Positions 23,502 to 36,242 are shown, counted from the first letter of the stretch. The stretch is DNA of 64,000 nt from Blasia pusilla (GCA_050084515.1 CM114275.1:868001-932000), one strand, 5' to 3'. Made by a program: numbers and translations. Notes: generated by a model from the sequence alone, not told the origin.

Positions 23502-23899
23502 AAGGAGGAGCGATAAGAGGAGAGGAAGATAGGAAGAGAGGATAGAGGAAACTACCTTCAACCCAAAGAGATACTTTTTTTGGAAGAGAGTTTCCGTTGG
23601 GTTGAAGAGAGGAAACTTTTTGTGTGATTTTTTTTGCACTTTTGTTCTCAGTGCTTAGGCACTCCCACACATTTTTTTTCCTCTTCCACATTTTGGCAAC
23701 CCGTCAGAATCCGACGGGTTGCAATTTTCATAAAATAAAAAAAACTGAAAAATCATTGGAATCATAAATGTGGAACAAATCACTTTTTCCATCCAAGATA
23801 TGGAAAAAATCTATCATTTTCCGTATGCTAAATAGAGTTCAAGCTCAAAGTGAAGTTTCTGGCAAATGAAAGTACAATCTAAGACCTCATTTTGCATCC
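23502..23899. other. Left terminal region of the outer element
   Basis: A purine-rich start (GGAAGAGAGG repeats) is followed by a T-rich stretch and one palindrome copy at 23,693-23,722, then AT-rich DNA up to the end of the transposase gene. The same layout is present at 31,354-31,800 and, inverted, at 40,950-41,240. Confidence 0.7.
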
Positions 23900-24755
23900 T
23901 CAAAGTGGTTTGTGTAAAATACTTCGCACTTCTTTGAGGGACAGAATTGGTTGGTGGATTCCTACTCCTACCTCCGACTCTCTTAAAACTACAAGCAACT
24001 CATAGCACATGTGCTTACAAGGGAAATACATTTTGCCACTTGTCTCTCTTTGGACAAAGTGGGAAAGCAACAGATGTGCACCACATACACCCCTGTGACA
24101 CTTGAATTTACAGTTTTGTTCCTGACCCAATACATCCTTCCTATTCCATTGCCACTCTAGACATCTTTTGTGGCAATGATTTCCATGTTTGCCTCCCGAG
24201 CTTATGCGATTCGCTTTGCTCTCTCCACCGTTGGCCTACACATTCTGTTTCTCTTTACCCTATTTCTAGACTCAAACAAAAATAGTGGATTGAGATCATC
24301 TATCTTCTCCGTGTATATGTTAACATCAATTTTGGGTTGAATATGAAATGCGAAGGTCTCTGTAATGCGAACATGCTCCGAACTTCTTCCGTCTACAAGT
24401 CTAAAATCGGCACTTGTAAGATTGTTCACTTCGTCTTGAGTGCAATTCGTACCTACGGCAATGGGCCAAATCGTGGGGGTATTCCCTAGAGCTCCAATGA
24501 CAGTCGGATAAGACTTTCGGAAAGCGCAAGATTCATTTGGGCAGAAGAAGAACTTAAATTGATCCCCGGTCCTCGTGAAACGATCAAATGTTTTAAGTCC
24601 CCAAAATCCAGACATTGGTCGTCCAGTCCTTGTGCAGTTCTTAGTTAGGAAAGTGCCGCATGCTCTCCTAATGCCATCAGATCCTGCCCTGCAAGTGGAT
24701 CCACGTCCAAGGTTGCTCCGAGATATATGCCACCTTTTGGGGTTGCAATCCACCT

Positions 24756-25375
24756 TGTTGTGCGCATACACATCGCTACATAATAAACATCCCTATCACC
24801 GAACACACACAAAAATATGCACGATCCCATACTAACTCATGGCATCCAAACACAAAGGCGAGAAGTACCAAAATATCTCCAATAAAGTAAGATCCAATCT
24901 TTCTCTACACCATCTCACACCATAGCTCTCAAAAGTGTGCACTCTATCTCATGTCAAACCAAACCCACTCTCCTAATGAGAGGCTTGGGTTACACTCACA
25001 AGGCAAGGGACCATAACTCCGCCACCTCATGCCAAGAGGTTCAACAAAGAGAGAATGAGCTCTCAAGCTATCTCTCCTTGATGTATTCCATTCCCCTCAC
25101 CCAAGCTCTCTCCATGGTAACCTATTCTCCCAAGTCACCTCCTTTGCTCTTGACCCACTTACCAAAAATAGAAACCGGCCATATACTCAAAGTGGTACTT
25201 ACCTAAAATAGTAAATTCCTCAATATGGCTCCAAATGAGCTGAAACGAAGGGGAAATCTGCTCTCGCAGGTTTCCTACGGCCTCAACATGTCATCCTCAA
25301 CCTGCTGAGCCTGTCCTCCACTACTCACAAAGACACTCTACTAGATCTCATCGATCTATCATAAAAGACGTGACA
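24756..25375. mobile_element. Solo LTR inserted in the transposase gene
   Basis: The inner transposase copy is continuous where this 620-bp block interrupts the outer one. The block starts TGTTGTGCGC, ends GACGTGACA (TG...CA), and is flanked by ACCT at 24,752-24,755 and 25,376-25,379. Its right two thirds match 59,540-59,989. No internal retrotransposon region accompanies it, so LTR-LTR recombination is the simple explanation. Confidence 0.75.
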
Positions 25376-26049
25376 ACCTCAATGACCGGAATCCCATACT
25401 GTTGAACCACCCCAGCGATCAGATGTTGTGAACTTCCAGCAACTGAGGGCTTTTGAAATAAAACATTCACTGATTTTGGAGAAGTTACTGCATCACGGAT
25501 TTGGGAGCAATCCGGGGTCTTCGAATACTTGGGCGGCATAATTTCTTCCTCCAAATCAATCACCTCAATGTTGCCTCTTCACTTGCCTGAAGTCAAGATA
25601 CCTATCTGGTCTCCATGAGTCTCGCTTGGACTGCTCTACCACCATCTGTATGGGACGTCTTGAAACACATCCACGAATGTCCCCACCAATGTGGACATCT
25701 TGCTCAAGGAGAGTTCCTACTATGCACCGATTTAAGGCTTCCACATAGAGTTTTTCATCAGCAGATCTCACAACCGCCCGGACATGGAGCTCGTAAATCG
25801 AAGGCCCCCTTCCTTTTGTTATGCCTTTTGAGAGGAAGATATGGGATGTTGTAGATTGTAGCGTGATCTTGTGTGGTCTTGTTGGCATGCCTCCACAAGT
25901 GAAATTCTTTGGCATGCTTGTGACGACCTCCAGGAGGAATGAACACTTTCTGCTCCACTTGTGTTGGGGCAGAGGGCATTTTTATGAATGTTCAATCCCT
26001 GCAACGACGGCAATGTGAGAAGGAAACGAAAATAGCACTATGAGCAAAG

Positions 26050-26900
26050 AAAAAAGCTATCTGTTGAAACCATACGGGCTGCAAGTCGGAGGCATCCCAA
26101 GAATGAGTTTGCAATCCGTCGATTTCCGGCATGTTGCAACATCTAGGAACCACCTACTGCAACCCGTCGGATTCAGACGGGTTGCAAGTAACTTTGGCCA
26201 CTATGGGCTGGAAGATCCAAGTGCAACTCATCAGAATCTGACGGGTTGCACATGGATTTTCCAGCCTCCGACTTGAAACGGGTTGCAAGTCGGAGACATC
26301 CGTGGAATGTCCCAATAACCTTTTACTGCAACCTAGGACGCAGCAACCTGATACTCCAACTTGTCGGAATTGGACAGGTTATGAGAAGCAGGCCGGTCCA
26401 ATCTCAAAAATCCTAATGCAACCTATCGGATTCCGTTGGCTTGCAAGTGTGTACACATGACGCTTTGCAACTATTGGAATTCGACCGGGTTCCACTTAAC
26501 TTGAACTCATGCAACGTGTTTGGATGAGACTTGGAGACAGCCGCAACCTGTCTGAATGTGAGGAGTCGCATACAGACACATTTTCTTTATGTCTGACACG
26601 TTGCAGACAGACGCAAGTTGTCGCAATCCGACGGGTTGCAGACCGAGTTAACTCGCAGCCTTGCGGCTTGCAACCCATCTAGGTCGAACTATTTGCAGGC
26701 CTTATATACATGCAACTTGCAACCCGTCAAGATTCAACATGTTGCACACTCATGCAACCAGTCGAGTTCCAACGGGTTGCACAAACATTCTTGGTGCATG
26801 ATATCGCGCTCCGACGGGTAACACAAACATTCTTGATGCAACCAGTCGGAAACCGTCAGGCAACCCGTCGCATCCGATTGGGTTGCTTGGTTTCTTTGGT
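26050..26900. repeat. Palindrome cluster in the outer transposase intron
   Basis: About a dozen copies, mostly degenerate, of the arm GCAACCCGTCGGA followed by its inverse, separated by 30-70 bp of unrelated sequence. It lies between the DDE-core exon (ending near 27.0 kb) and the next exon. The matching intron in the inverted copy begins with the donor GTGAGT near 39,366. Confidence 0.75.
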
Positions 26901-28950
26901 TTGAAATCCCTATAGTGCCCACGCTTCTCAACTTGAGCTGCAACTTTTCAAAAAATTCTCAACATGAGCTCGACAAGAGGAAATAATGAACTTACTTGCT
27001 GCATGAAGTTTCCCTATTTTCTCATTCGTACAGTCCACCAACTGAGCCAAGAGCACAACTCTTTGTACTTCCCCTCAATCGCATGCTTCCTCCACCATCC
27101 ATGTACTTCTTCTTTGCACTCTATGGCCTATTTCAAGGTTTTGCTATCCTTGCAACGTTGGAGTAGAGTGACATGCTCTGTCCTCTTATTCTCCTTGATG
27201 CAAGATTTGGTGTACCGGGTCACAGACTGTTGCCAATGGAAAGCATCCGTTCTTTCCCTCTTTGGTTGAACCTCTCCACCCCATAACACTTCCCTCATAG
27301 CAATCCACCCAGGTTGTGCATTGTCTGCCATGAATCCATAAATTTCCGGAGGTGGCCTTTTGTTTTCCTTCACCACCTCCAATAGGAATAACCGACATAT
27401 CTTCAAACTGCCAATGTCTTCTGCTTTAACCTCATAGAAAAATATAGTTTTGAGTCCCTTCTCCGCATGGTCATAAACATGAGCACCCATTGTGAACCAT
27501 CCATTCAGCACTCTGTAGCAAATATCAAAGCTTACCCAACTACCGTAAAGATCTTCCCCTCCCCTCATTCGATCTATAAGATCGGGGCCATTCGACGATC
27601 CTATCGTTGACATTTTGAAGATATAAACCATGGATCTTTCGCCTCCCTAGCGCATGAACTGCCATCTCTGAATAAATGGAAATTTGGAGTTGGCCTTGAT
27701 TATGGCAATGGTATCCATTTCGGCCGTCTTTCCATCCAGTACCCGTATTTGACGCAGTAAATTCCGGAAGCATTCAGGATCAGCGAGAAATATGAGATTT
27801 TCCCAGAGTTGTTTCTCCTCAACAACCTTGATCTCGCCCTGCCCGGGGATTCCAAGCAGTTGTTCACAAATTTATGATGTTGTTGTTAACTTGATTACTC
27901 CGGACTTTGATCCCAGAGAGTTTCTATATACCTCAGCCACTTTCTTTGCCACATCCTCCTTGATGTGTCTTTGAATTGCACCGGTAAGAGGATGAATGTG
28001 GGAGCCAACATGAACTGCCAGCCTTGTATACTCGGACATAGAACTGAAGTCGTGCACAATGAAAAATATGTATGCAGGACACGCTCCAACGCAGAAAGGG
28101 GATGCCTAACAATGAGGACATCGATGGCCTCCCGGCGGTATGGTCGCACCGACCTCATATGGAGTTTCTGCATTCTTGGGGGGGGGAATTGCGATATATT
28201 GACTCGCCCATTGCGCTTTAGATACGGGCATGTTGGAATTTTACACTCTAGGGCTCCAACGCATTGGCGGCGGGAAATAATCCAAGGACCATATGGAATT
28301 GAAGCACTAGTCCGTTGAAGGGTGCACCATCGATGACAATCAGACTTTCTGTCCATATCCTTCAAGCGTCGTGCATCTTTCTTTTGAGCAGGACCAGCAA
28401 GTGGAGGCAACTAAAAAATGCAATTTCCATCGTACGTGAACGGCAGCTCGTCCACAAGAATGTGCTTGAACGTTTTAAAGGGCAGAGAAGACAGTAAACT
28501 ATTTTCTGATACTCGCAAGAGGAACGAGTAGGCAGATAGAGGACCTGGTTGGTGTCCGACAGTTTCATTGAGGTTGACGACATCCGAAAGTCTTCAGGAA
28601 GTACAACATTATTACGAACGTGTGAAGTTGGAGTCGATGCCGGATCTACTGAGCTTTGAGTGGAAAATGTAGAGCTCGGTGCAATAGGAAATTTTGGACT
28701 GTATACTTGGGAAACAGAGGAATTCATAGGCAAGCCATAAACTCTATCTTGAGCATTTTTTAGAGGTAGGAGATTCCATACTTTATGGTATGCTATCACT
28801 GGCTGGATTCTCTCACCTACAACGTCCTCCGTATCGTCCATCCTAACATCCTTGGAAACAAAGATTGTTCGAATTTGGAGAAGAAATCGCACTGAGAGGA
28901 AATTTTCATCCACTGGTATAAAAGATTCACAAGCTTGCGGTCGAACTATT

Positions 28951-30155
28951 TCTCATTGAGGAGGGGCCGCTAGATGACTGCCACAAGTGAGTTTCACATA
29001 ATTATCCATTCCCAGATGATTCCGCCGGGTGGAGAATGAGAATGAGAATGTTTAATATATAGTGAATAGTGACCATTTTTTTCCTCACAGAATTTGACTG
29101 ACAAGATGCTGTTTGGTAGGTGAGATTGTCTGACGGAATGGATTCAATCCTGTTGCAACCTGTCGGAGTCCGACGGGATGCAAAATTTGGGACTCAAACA
29201 TGTGGATTGCAAAGCCACGGAGTACCATCTTCTCTAAGAGTCCGAGTGCAACTTGCAACCCGTCGGAGTCCGTTGGGTTGGTACCCCCTGCTTGTCTGAC
29301 CTGTGTGATTGGAGTCAGGATTTGCTAACATCAAGACACGAGACATCGCATGGATTTGCAATGGTAACCCGTTGGGAACTGCGGAAGGCACCTAAACTCG
29401 CTTTCCCTTTCGGATCTCGCGTCGATTTTTCTTGTCCAATGAACCGTGCAAACCGTGAGTGCAGTTTTTCCGTATGGTGGGAAGTGTCCAACCCAGGGTA
29501 GACCTTGTAACCCGTCGAAGGGTAACCGTTTGCCTCGGGACTATGCTTTGTCGCATTGTTACCCAAGGATAAGGAAATCGTGCAACCCGTCGGTCTCCGA
29601 GGGTTTGCAGGGGTACCTCACCTTGTTACCCCAAGATGAGGGAAGTGTGCAACCCGTCGGTCTCCGACCGGTTGCACGAGTAGCTTGCCTTGTTACCCCA
29701 AGATGAGGGAAGCGTGCAACGTGTCGGTTTCCGATGGGTTGCACGGGTACCTCGCCTTGTTACCCGAGGACAAGGGATGCTACAACCCGTCGGTCTCGGA
29801 CAGGTTGCCTTGGTAACTCGCCCTGCATTCCCAAGACAAGGGAAGCGTGCAACCCGTCGGAGACCAATAGGTTGCCCGAGTTCCCACGTGCAAAGTTCCA
29901 TAACGGCCAACATATCTCTGTCGGTACAACCCAACGACCCAACGGTCAGTTCAACTGCTCGAAAAGTATAAAAGGCCGAGGTTTCAATCATTTCCGTTTT
30001 TCATTTCGCGATTTCATGTGCTCTTCCTCGTAGCAGCTGGCCTTACCTTTCCCCTACCAAACTCGGTAACATCACCACTTTGCTGGAAGGTTATGACGAT
30101 CCAGCACCTGACGCTTTGAGGGTTCGATTTCGGCAAGCCCATCCGCTGGAGGGTC
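28951..30155. repeat. Divergent spacer with palindrome cluster (outer copy)
   Basis: Between the start of the leftward transposase gene and the rightward ParB-methyltransferase gene. About ten palindrome copies lie between 29,150 and 29,880. Several are spaced by a recurring segment containing CTTGTTACCCCAAGATGAGGGAAG, giving a local period of about 70 bp. This must include both promoters, and repeats at this position could bind an element-encoded protein, by analogy with subterminal repeats of CACTA elements. Inference only. Confidence 0.65.
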
Positions 30156-31799
30156 ATGGCGCTCCATCACGAAACGCTAAGAGAGTTGGGTTTAGGGTCA
30201 CGGTGCTTCATGACGAAACGCTTCGAGGGATCTATCATGCATAAGAGCAGATTAGACTGTCAAGGAGGAAGAACTAACCCAACTTGCACCATGACGAGAA
30301 AGAAAAAACAAGCAACCAAGGTAGGGAGCATCACTCCCAAGTCCATGAGGACTCCGACGTCACCATCTCCAGGTCCTCATTCGGCAAATAAGATAAGGCA
30401 ACAAGAAATAGAGGAGCGAGAAAGGGAAGCAGATATGCATTGGCATGAGGTTCTAGCAAAACGTGTTCTGGAGGAGCTCGCTAAGCAAAACGCCGAGGCT
30501 GAGGCATCGAAGGCCTTAAAGAAAAGAGTCGTGGACGAGAAATGCGAGAAGAAGAGTCTTGACGCCTTTGTGAGGAGAGCAAAATTGGCGAAAGCTCGAA
30601 GGGAAAAAACAATCGCCATTGAAGAAAGCTCTGCCCATCCTACATAGAGTGTTGAGATGCAAGAAATGTCTCCGATGAGGTCTGGGGATACCATGAATCT
30701 AAAATCGGGTGAGAAAACCGCCGAAGTTCAAGTGACAAACGATGAGGTCATGAGGACATAAAGTGTGGAGATGATGGACATCTCTGAAGAAGAAGGAGAA
30801 GAATCTTTGTCGTCTTTGAGCCCTGTGGAAGAAATCGACCTTTATCGGATCGATGAGTTTCTCGTGCACTTGCCAGTTGCTGTCCCAGAGCAGCTGGCAG
30901 GCTGGACACCGACCCAATCTTTGAGCGGGTAAGAAAAATTTGAGTTATGTGAAGGCTCATTATGCAATTCATTGGCAGAACACTGTATTTTATTGACTTG
31001 GTCCCCATTGTGGCACGTTGTTAAGTAGATGGCACTGATGGAGGGCCAAAACGCCCCGAGAATTCCACTCGGTCGATTGCGGATAATGGAGTACGTCCGT
31101 GAAATTCAGTCGGAGGAGGACATTGCAAAGCTCAAACAGTCGGCAGCGATTGCATCTCACGTCGACAGCTTCCCTCCGTTCTATGTTCAGCCTTACGATG
31201 AACATGGAACCTAAGCGCTGGTGACGGAAGAGGACTTGGAGGCGCTGGATACTTTCTGATAGATGAGAGATCAGGAGTTTAGAAGAGCGATTGAAGGAAG
31301 CAAATTTAGCTGGACACGAAACCTTTACTTCTTCATATGGGATGGAAACCACAAGGAGGTGCGCTAAGAGGAGAGGAAGAGAGGAGAGAGGAGAGAGGAG
31401 AGAGGAAACTACCTTCAACCGAAAGAGATACTCTTTTTTTTAAGAGAGTTTCCTGCGATTTGAAGAGAGTTTTCGTTGGGTTGAAGAGAGGAAACTTTTT
31501 GTGTGAATTTTTTTGCACTTTTCTGCTCAGTTCTTAAGCACTCCCACACTTCTTTTTTCCTCTTCCATATTTTGGCAACCCCTCTGAGTCCGACGAAATG
31601 CAAATTGCACAAAATTTAGAAAACTGAAAAATCAGTGGAATCATAAGTGTGGAACCAATCACTTTTTCCATCCAAGGTCTGGAAAAAATCTATCATTTGC
31701 CTTGGGCTGAATAGAGTTCAAGCTCAAAGTGAAGGTTCTGGAAAAATGAAAGTACAATCTAAGACCTCATTTTGCATCCTCAAAGTGGTTTGTTTAGAA

Positions 31800-33895
31800 T
31801 ACTTCGCACTTCTTTGAGGGAAAGAATTGGTTGGTGGATTCCTACTCCTACCTCCGACTCTCTTAAAACTATAAGCAACACATAGTACATGTGCTTACAA
31901 GGGAACTACCTTTTGCCACTTGTCTCTCTTTGGACAAAGTCATCATATGAACATGTGGGAAAGCAACAGATGTGCACCACATACACCCCTGTGACACTTG
32001 AATTTACAGTGTTGTTCCTGACCAATTACATCCTTCTTATTCCATTGCCACTCTAGATATCTTTTGTGGCGATGATCTCCATTTTTTCCTCTCGAGTTGA
32101 TGCAATTCGCTTTGCTCTCTCCACCGTTGGCCTACACATTTTGTTTCTCTTCACCCCATTTCAAGACTCAAACAGAATTAGTGGCTTGAGATCATCCACC
32201 TTCTCCGGGTATATGTTGACATCAATCTTGGGTTGAATACGAAATGCAAAGGCCTCTGTAATGCAAACATGCTCTGAACTTCCTCCGTCTACAAGTCTAA
32301 AACCGGCACTTGTAAGATTGTTCACTTCGTCTTGAGTGCAATTCGTACCTACGGCGATGGGCCAAATCGTGAAGATATTCCCCGGAGCTCTAATGGCACC
32401 CGGATAAGACTTCCAGAACGTGCAAGATTCATTTGGGCAGAAGAAATACTTCAATTGATCCCCGGTCCTCGTGAAACGATCCAAGGTTTTGAGTCCCCAA
32501 AACCCAAGCAGTGGTCCTCCAGTCCTTGTACAGTTCTTATTTAGGAAAATGCCGTATGCTCTCCTAATGCCATCAGATCCTGCCCTGCAAGTGGGTCCAC
32601 GTCCAGGGTTGCTCCAAGATATATGCCACTGTTTCAGGTTGCAATCTACCTCCATGACCGGAATCCCATATTGTTGAACCACCCCAGCGACCGGATGTTG
32701 AGAACTTCCAGCAATGGAAGACTTTTGAAATAAAACATTCACTGATTTTGGAGAAGTTACTCCATCACGGATTTGGGAGCAATCCGGGGTCCCCAAATAC
32801 CTGGGTGGCATAATTTCCTCATCCAAATCAATCACCGGATTCATTCCTCGATGCTGCCTCTTCACCTGCCTGAAGTCAAGATACTTATCTGGTCTCCACG
32901 AGTCTCACTCGGATTGCTCTACCACCATCCGTATGGGACTTCTTGAAACACGCCCACGAATATCCCCACCAATATGTACGTCTTGCTCGAGGGGGAGTTC
33001 TGCTACGCACCAGTTGAAGGCTTCCACATAGAGTTTTTCATCACCAGATCTCACAATCGCCCTGACATAGAGCTCGTAGATCGAAGGCCCCCTTCCTTTT
33101 GTTATGCCTTTTATGAGGAAGATATGGGATGTTGCAGATTGTAGCATTGCTCTTGCCTTGTCTTATTGGCATGCCTCCACAAGTGAAATTCTTTGGCATG
33201 CTTGTGACAACCTCCAGGAGGAATGAACACTTTCTGCTCCACTTGTGTTGGGGCAGAGGGCATTTTCATGAATGTTCAATCCCTACAACGACGGAAATGT
33301 GAGAAGGGAACAAAAATAGCTCAGAAGTCAAAGAAATAAGCTACCTGTCGAAACCAGACGGGTTGCAAGGCCGAGGCATCCCATGAACAACTTTGCGACC
33401 CGTTGGGTCACGACGTGTTGCAACACCCACGAACCACCTACTGCAACTCGTTCGATTCCGACGGGTTGCAAGTAAATTTGGCCATGCGACTTGTAACCCG
33501 TCCTTTTCTGACTGGTTGCACACTCACGCAACCCGTCAACCCCTCCTTTTCCGACTGGTTGCACTCTCAGGCAACCCATCAACCCATCCGATTCCGATGG
33601 GTTGCAAGTAAATTTGGCCTTGCGACTTGCAATCCGTCGGTTTTTGACTGGTTTCACACTCACGCAACCCGTCGGTAAGCGACGGGTTGAACACTCAGGG
33701 AGGCAACTTGTTGCATCCGACAAGTTGCTTGGTTTCTTTGGTTTGAAATCCCTATAGTGCTCACGCTTCTCAACTTTAGCTGCAACTCTTCAAACAATTT
33801 TCAGCGAGACAAATTAGTGAACTCACCTCCCACATGAAATTTCCCCATTGTCTCATTGGTACAGTCCACCAACTCAACAAAGAGCATAACTCTTT
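31800..33895 (-). pseudogene. Transposase C-terminal part, inner copy, left arm
   Basis: This minus-strand copy lacks the solo LTR, so it shows the uninterrupted sequence. It reads SHIFLIKGITKGRGPSIYE, then (after a shift) VIDLDEEIMPPRY, SVNVLFQKSSIAGSSQ, RRAYGIFLNKNCTRTGGP, YFFCPNESCTFWKSYPG, and ends with a SWIM-like GK-x-x-FPCKHM block that has a stop before FPC. It stops at 33.9 kb where sequence switches to the inverted ParB intron, so the DDE core is not attached here. Confidence 0.75.
33355..33730. repeat. Palindrome cluster in the inner transposase intron
   Basis: Five to six copies of the 27-bp palindrome family, equivalent in position to the cluster at 26.05-26.9 kb. They include one symmetric variant (arms with CAACTTGT...ACAAGTTG) near 33,703-33,727. 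Confidence 0.75.
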
Positions 33896-33964
33896 GTACA
33901 TTCCCCTCGGATACAATCCTGCACATCCAAACTCAATATAAGAAATTTTGCAAGCTACATGGGT

Positions 33965-34265
33965 TCCTGCAACCCATCGGACTCCGACAGGTCGTCACAG
34001 CTCATGGTCGGAATGCTAGCTACGAGCTAAATTTTGCAACCCGTCGGAGTCCGACAGATTGCATTCAGATTTGTGATTGCCTGGTTTCAACCCGTCAGAC
34101 TCCGACGGGTTGTCAGATAATTTGTATTCAGAGAGTGGTCTCCGCGAGAAAAGTGAATATATCAACCCGTCGGAGTCCGACAGGTTGGGCAATTTCAATT
34201 AAAGCTGCAATTTCACGCAAAAAATCAAGCTCCCCTACTCCGATCACCTACCCGCACCGGCGAAT
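33965..34265. repeat. Palindrome cluster in the ParB-methyltransferase intron (inverted copy)
   Basis: Four palindromes of the CAACCCGTCGGAGTCCGACRGGTTG type are separated by 30-60 bp, in the intron between the ParB exon and the next exon. The acceptor GTGCAG/GATTG is near 33,915 on the minus strand. Confidence 0.75.
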
Positions 34266-34742
34266 GTAACCTGTCGGACTCCGACGAGTTGCTTTCGGCC
34301 AAAAACACCCTAAAAATAGTGGCCAGTCAAGCAACTCGTCAGACTTTGACGAGTTGCTTTCGGCCAAAAACATCCATAAACAGCGGCGAGTCGAGCAACT
34401 CGTCGGACTCCGATGAGTTGCTTTCGGCCGAAAAAATCCTAAAACAGCGGCCAGTCGAGCAACTCATCGGACTCCAACAAGTTGCATTTGGCAAAAAACA
34501 TCCTAAAATAGCCGCCAGACGAACAACTCATCGGACTTCGACGAGTTGCTTTCGGCCAAAAACATCCTAAAACAGCGGCCAGTCGAGCAACTCGTCGGAC
34601 TCCGACGAGTTGCTTTTGGCCAAAACCTTCGTAAAACAGCAGCCAATCGAGCAACTCGTCGGACTCCGACGAGTTGCTTTCGGCCAAAAACATCCAACAA
34701 ACAGCGGTGAGTCAAATAACTCGTCGGATTCCGACGGTTTGC
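34266..34742. repeat. Tandem array of eight palindromes, 64-bp period
   Basis: Palindromes start at 34,266, 34,331, 34,395, 34,459, 34,523, 34,587, 34,651 and 34,715. Each is followed by a spacer with CTTTCGGCCAAAAACATCC and CAGCGGCCAGTCGA. The arms here read GCAACTCGTCGGA, with the inverse arm changed to match (TCCGACGAGTTGC). The copy at 34,587-34,613 is a perfect 27-bp palindrome around one central base. Confidence 0.9.
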
Positions 34743-34789
34743 AGCAAGAGGAAACTTACGTGTTCATGGCATGCATGGCCATCTCCACC

Positions 34790-35956
34790 GTCGCCATGTG
34801 ATGAGGGTATGGATGTAGCACCATTGCCTTCATTCAAAAATGCGCCTCCAATTAGTTTGGGCGCTCCTTTGCAAACTGGGTCCACGCCATGAACCTGTGG
34901 TTTCCATCCCAGATGAAGAAATACAGGTTCCGCATCCAGCTGAATTCCGTCCCCTTAATCGCCCTTCTGAATTCCTGATCTCTCATCCTCCAGAATGTGT
35001 CGAGCGCCTCCAAGTCCTCCTCCGTAACCAGCGCTTGGGTTCCATGTTCATCGTAAGGCTGAACATAGAATGGAGAGAACCTATCAACGTAGGATGGTGT
35101 CGCTGTGGATTTTTTCAGCTTCGCAATATCCTCGTCAGACTGAATTTTGTGGACGTACTCCATTGTCCGCAATCGGCAAAGTGGAATTTTCGGGCATTCT
35201 AGCCCTCCATCAGTGCCATATGCTTTACCACCTGTTATAACGGGGACAAGGTCAATAAACTACACTGAATTGCCAATGAATTGCAAGATGGGCCTTCACA
35301 TAACTCAAAGAACAAAGATTGTATCTCACCCGCTCGAAGATTGGGTCAGTCTCTTGGCCCGCCAACTGCTCTAGGACAGCAATTGGAAAGTCCACTGGAA
35401 ACTCGTCGATCCGATAGAGGTCGATTTCTTCCGCCGGGCTAAGAGACGAGGAAGACTGCTCTCTTGCTTCTTCAACGATGTCCACTATCTCCACCCTAGT
35501 GGTCCTCATGACCTCATTGTCCGTCACTTGAACTTCGGCCGTTTCCCCTACATTGATTGTGTCCCCAGACTTCATCAGGGACATTTCCTGCATCTCAATA
35601 CTTTTGGTTGGATAGGCCGGGCTTTCTTCAATGGCAATCACTTTTTCCCTTTGAGCTTTTGCCAATTCTGCTCTCCTCACCGACGCGTCCAGATGCTTCT
35701 TTTCACGCTTTTCCTCGACGATCCTTTTCTTCAAGGTCTGCGACGCCTCAGCCTCTCCGTTCTATTTTTCGAGCGCCTCCTCAATACATTTTGCAAGAAG
35801 CTCATGCCTATGCATATCTGCTTCCCTTTTGCGCTCCTTGATCTCTTGTTGCCTTATCTCATTGGCCAAACGAGGCCCTAGAGATGCTGACGCAGGAGTC
35901 CTCGACTTGGGAGTGAAGCTCCCAGCCTTGCTTGCTTGAGTTTTTTTCCTCGTCAT
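34790..35956 (-). pseudogene. ParB-like exons A and B, inverted copy
   Basis: Starts at MTRKKTQASKAGS (35,956). A Lys/Glu-rich region (one stop at ~35,765) is followed by an acidic stretch EEIDLYRIDEFPVDFPIAV ending at a GTGAGA donor near 35,328. Exon B begins around GKAYGTDGGLECPKIPLCR and contains MEYVHKIQSDEDIAKLKKS and FSPFYVQPYDEHGTQALV. It reaches FFIWDGNHRFMAWTQFAKE uninterrupted (34,893-34,908 codes for DGNHR). After a stop it ends with ATVEMAMHAMN at a perfect GTAAGT donor. This copy shows the ParB-like domain intact across the site where the outer copy is split. In bacteria this fold binds CTP and clamps on DNA; the role here is unknown. Confidence 0.75.
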
Positions 35957-36074
35957 TGTTCCCGAAAATGCCTCCTATGGACAAGGAAATTGCTTTTTGT
36001 GCACGATGAGTCGCCTCGAGAAGTCACCTTGATGAGTCGCCTTGCTGATGTCGCGATGAGTTGCCTTGATGAGT

Positions 36075-36242
36075 CGCTTGAATCGTCTCGCGATCGTTCG
36101 CTCGAATTGTCTCGCGATCGTTCGCTCGAATCGTCTCACGATCGTCCGCTCGAATTGTCTCGCGATCGTTCGCTCGAATCGTCTCACGATCGTCCGCTCG
36201 AATCGTCTCGCGATCGTTCGCTCAAATCATCTCACGATGAGT
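36075..36242. repeat. Seven 24-bp tandem units upstream of the ParB gene
   Basis: Units of the form CGCTCGAATYGTCTCRCGAT plus CGTY alternate between two variants (TCTCGCG and TCTCACG), so the higher-order period is partly 48 bp. Each unit contains the palindrome CGATCG. The array lies just upstream of the minus-strand start at 35,956. It could encode an 8-residue repeat in an overlapping frame, but I see no gene for that. No comparable array was seen in the outer copy. Confidence 0.85.

Larger units (their letters stand above)
23900..28950 (-). pseudogene. MULE-like transposase gene (outer copy), intron-containing, broken
   Basis: Read leftward from M at 28,913. A Ser/Thr/Pro-rich N-terminus is followed by a zinc-finger-like part (GALECKIPTCPYLKRNG, then a His-rich block VHVGSHIHP) resembling the WRKY-GCM1/FLYWCH fingers found in MULE transposases. 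The DDE core has YDHAEKGLKTIFF (first Asp) and GFMADNAQPGWIAMREVL (second Asp), then TDAFHWQQSVTRYTKSC. An intron filled with palindromes (26.05-26.9 kb) follows. The C-terminal part includes SHIFLSKGITKGRGPSIYE, and the gene ends in a SWIM-like zinc site (CKFKCHRGVC, then YFPCKHMCYELL). A solo LTR interrupts it at 24,756-25,375. A 16-bp deletion near 24,060 relative to the inner copy and several frameshifts make it inactive. In a DNA transposon this enzyme would cut and join the element ends. Confidence 0.75.

Noticed and set aside
29560-29880. Regularly spaced repeats resembling a CRISPR array
   Set aside because: The repeats are palindromes of varying spacing and sequence, mixed in both orientations, inside a eukaryotic transposon. 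The spacers are themselves repeated, and no cas-like gene is present.
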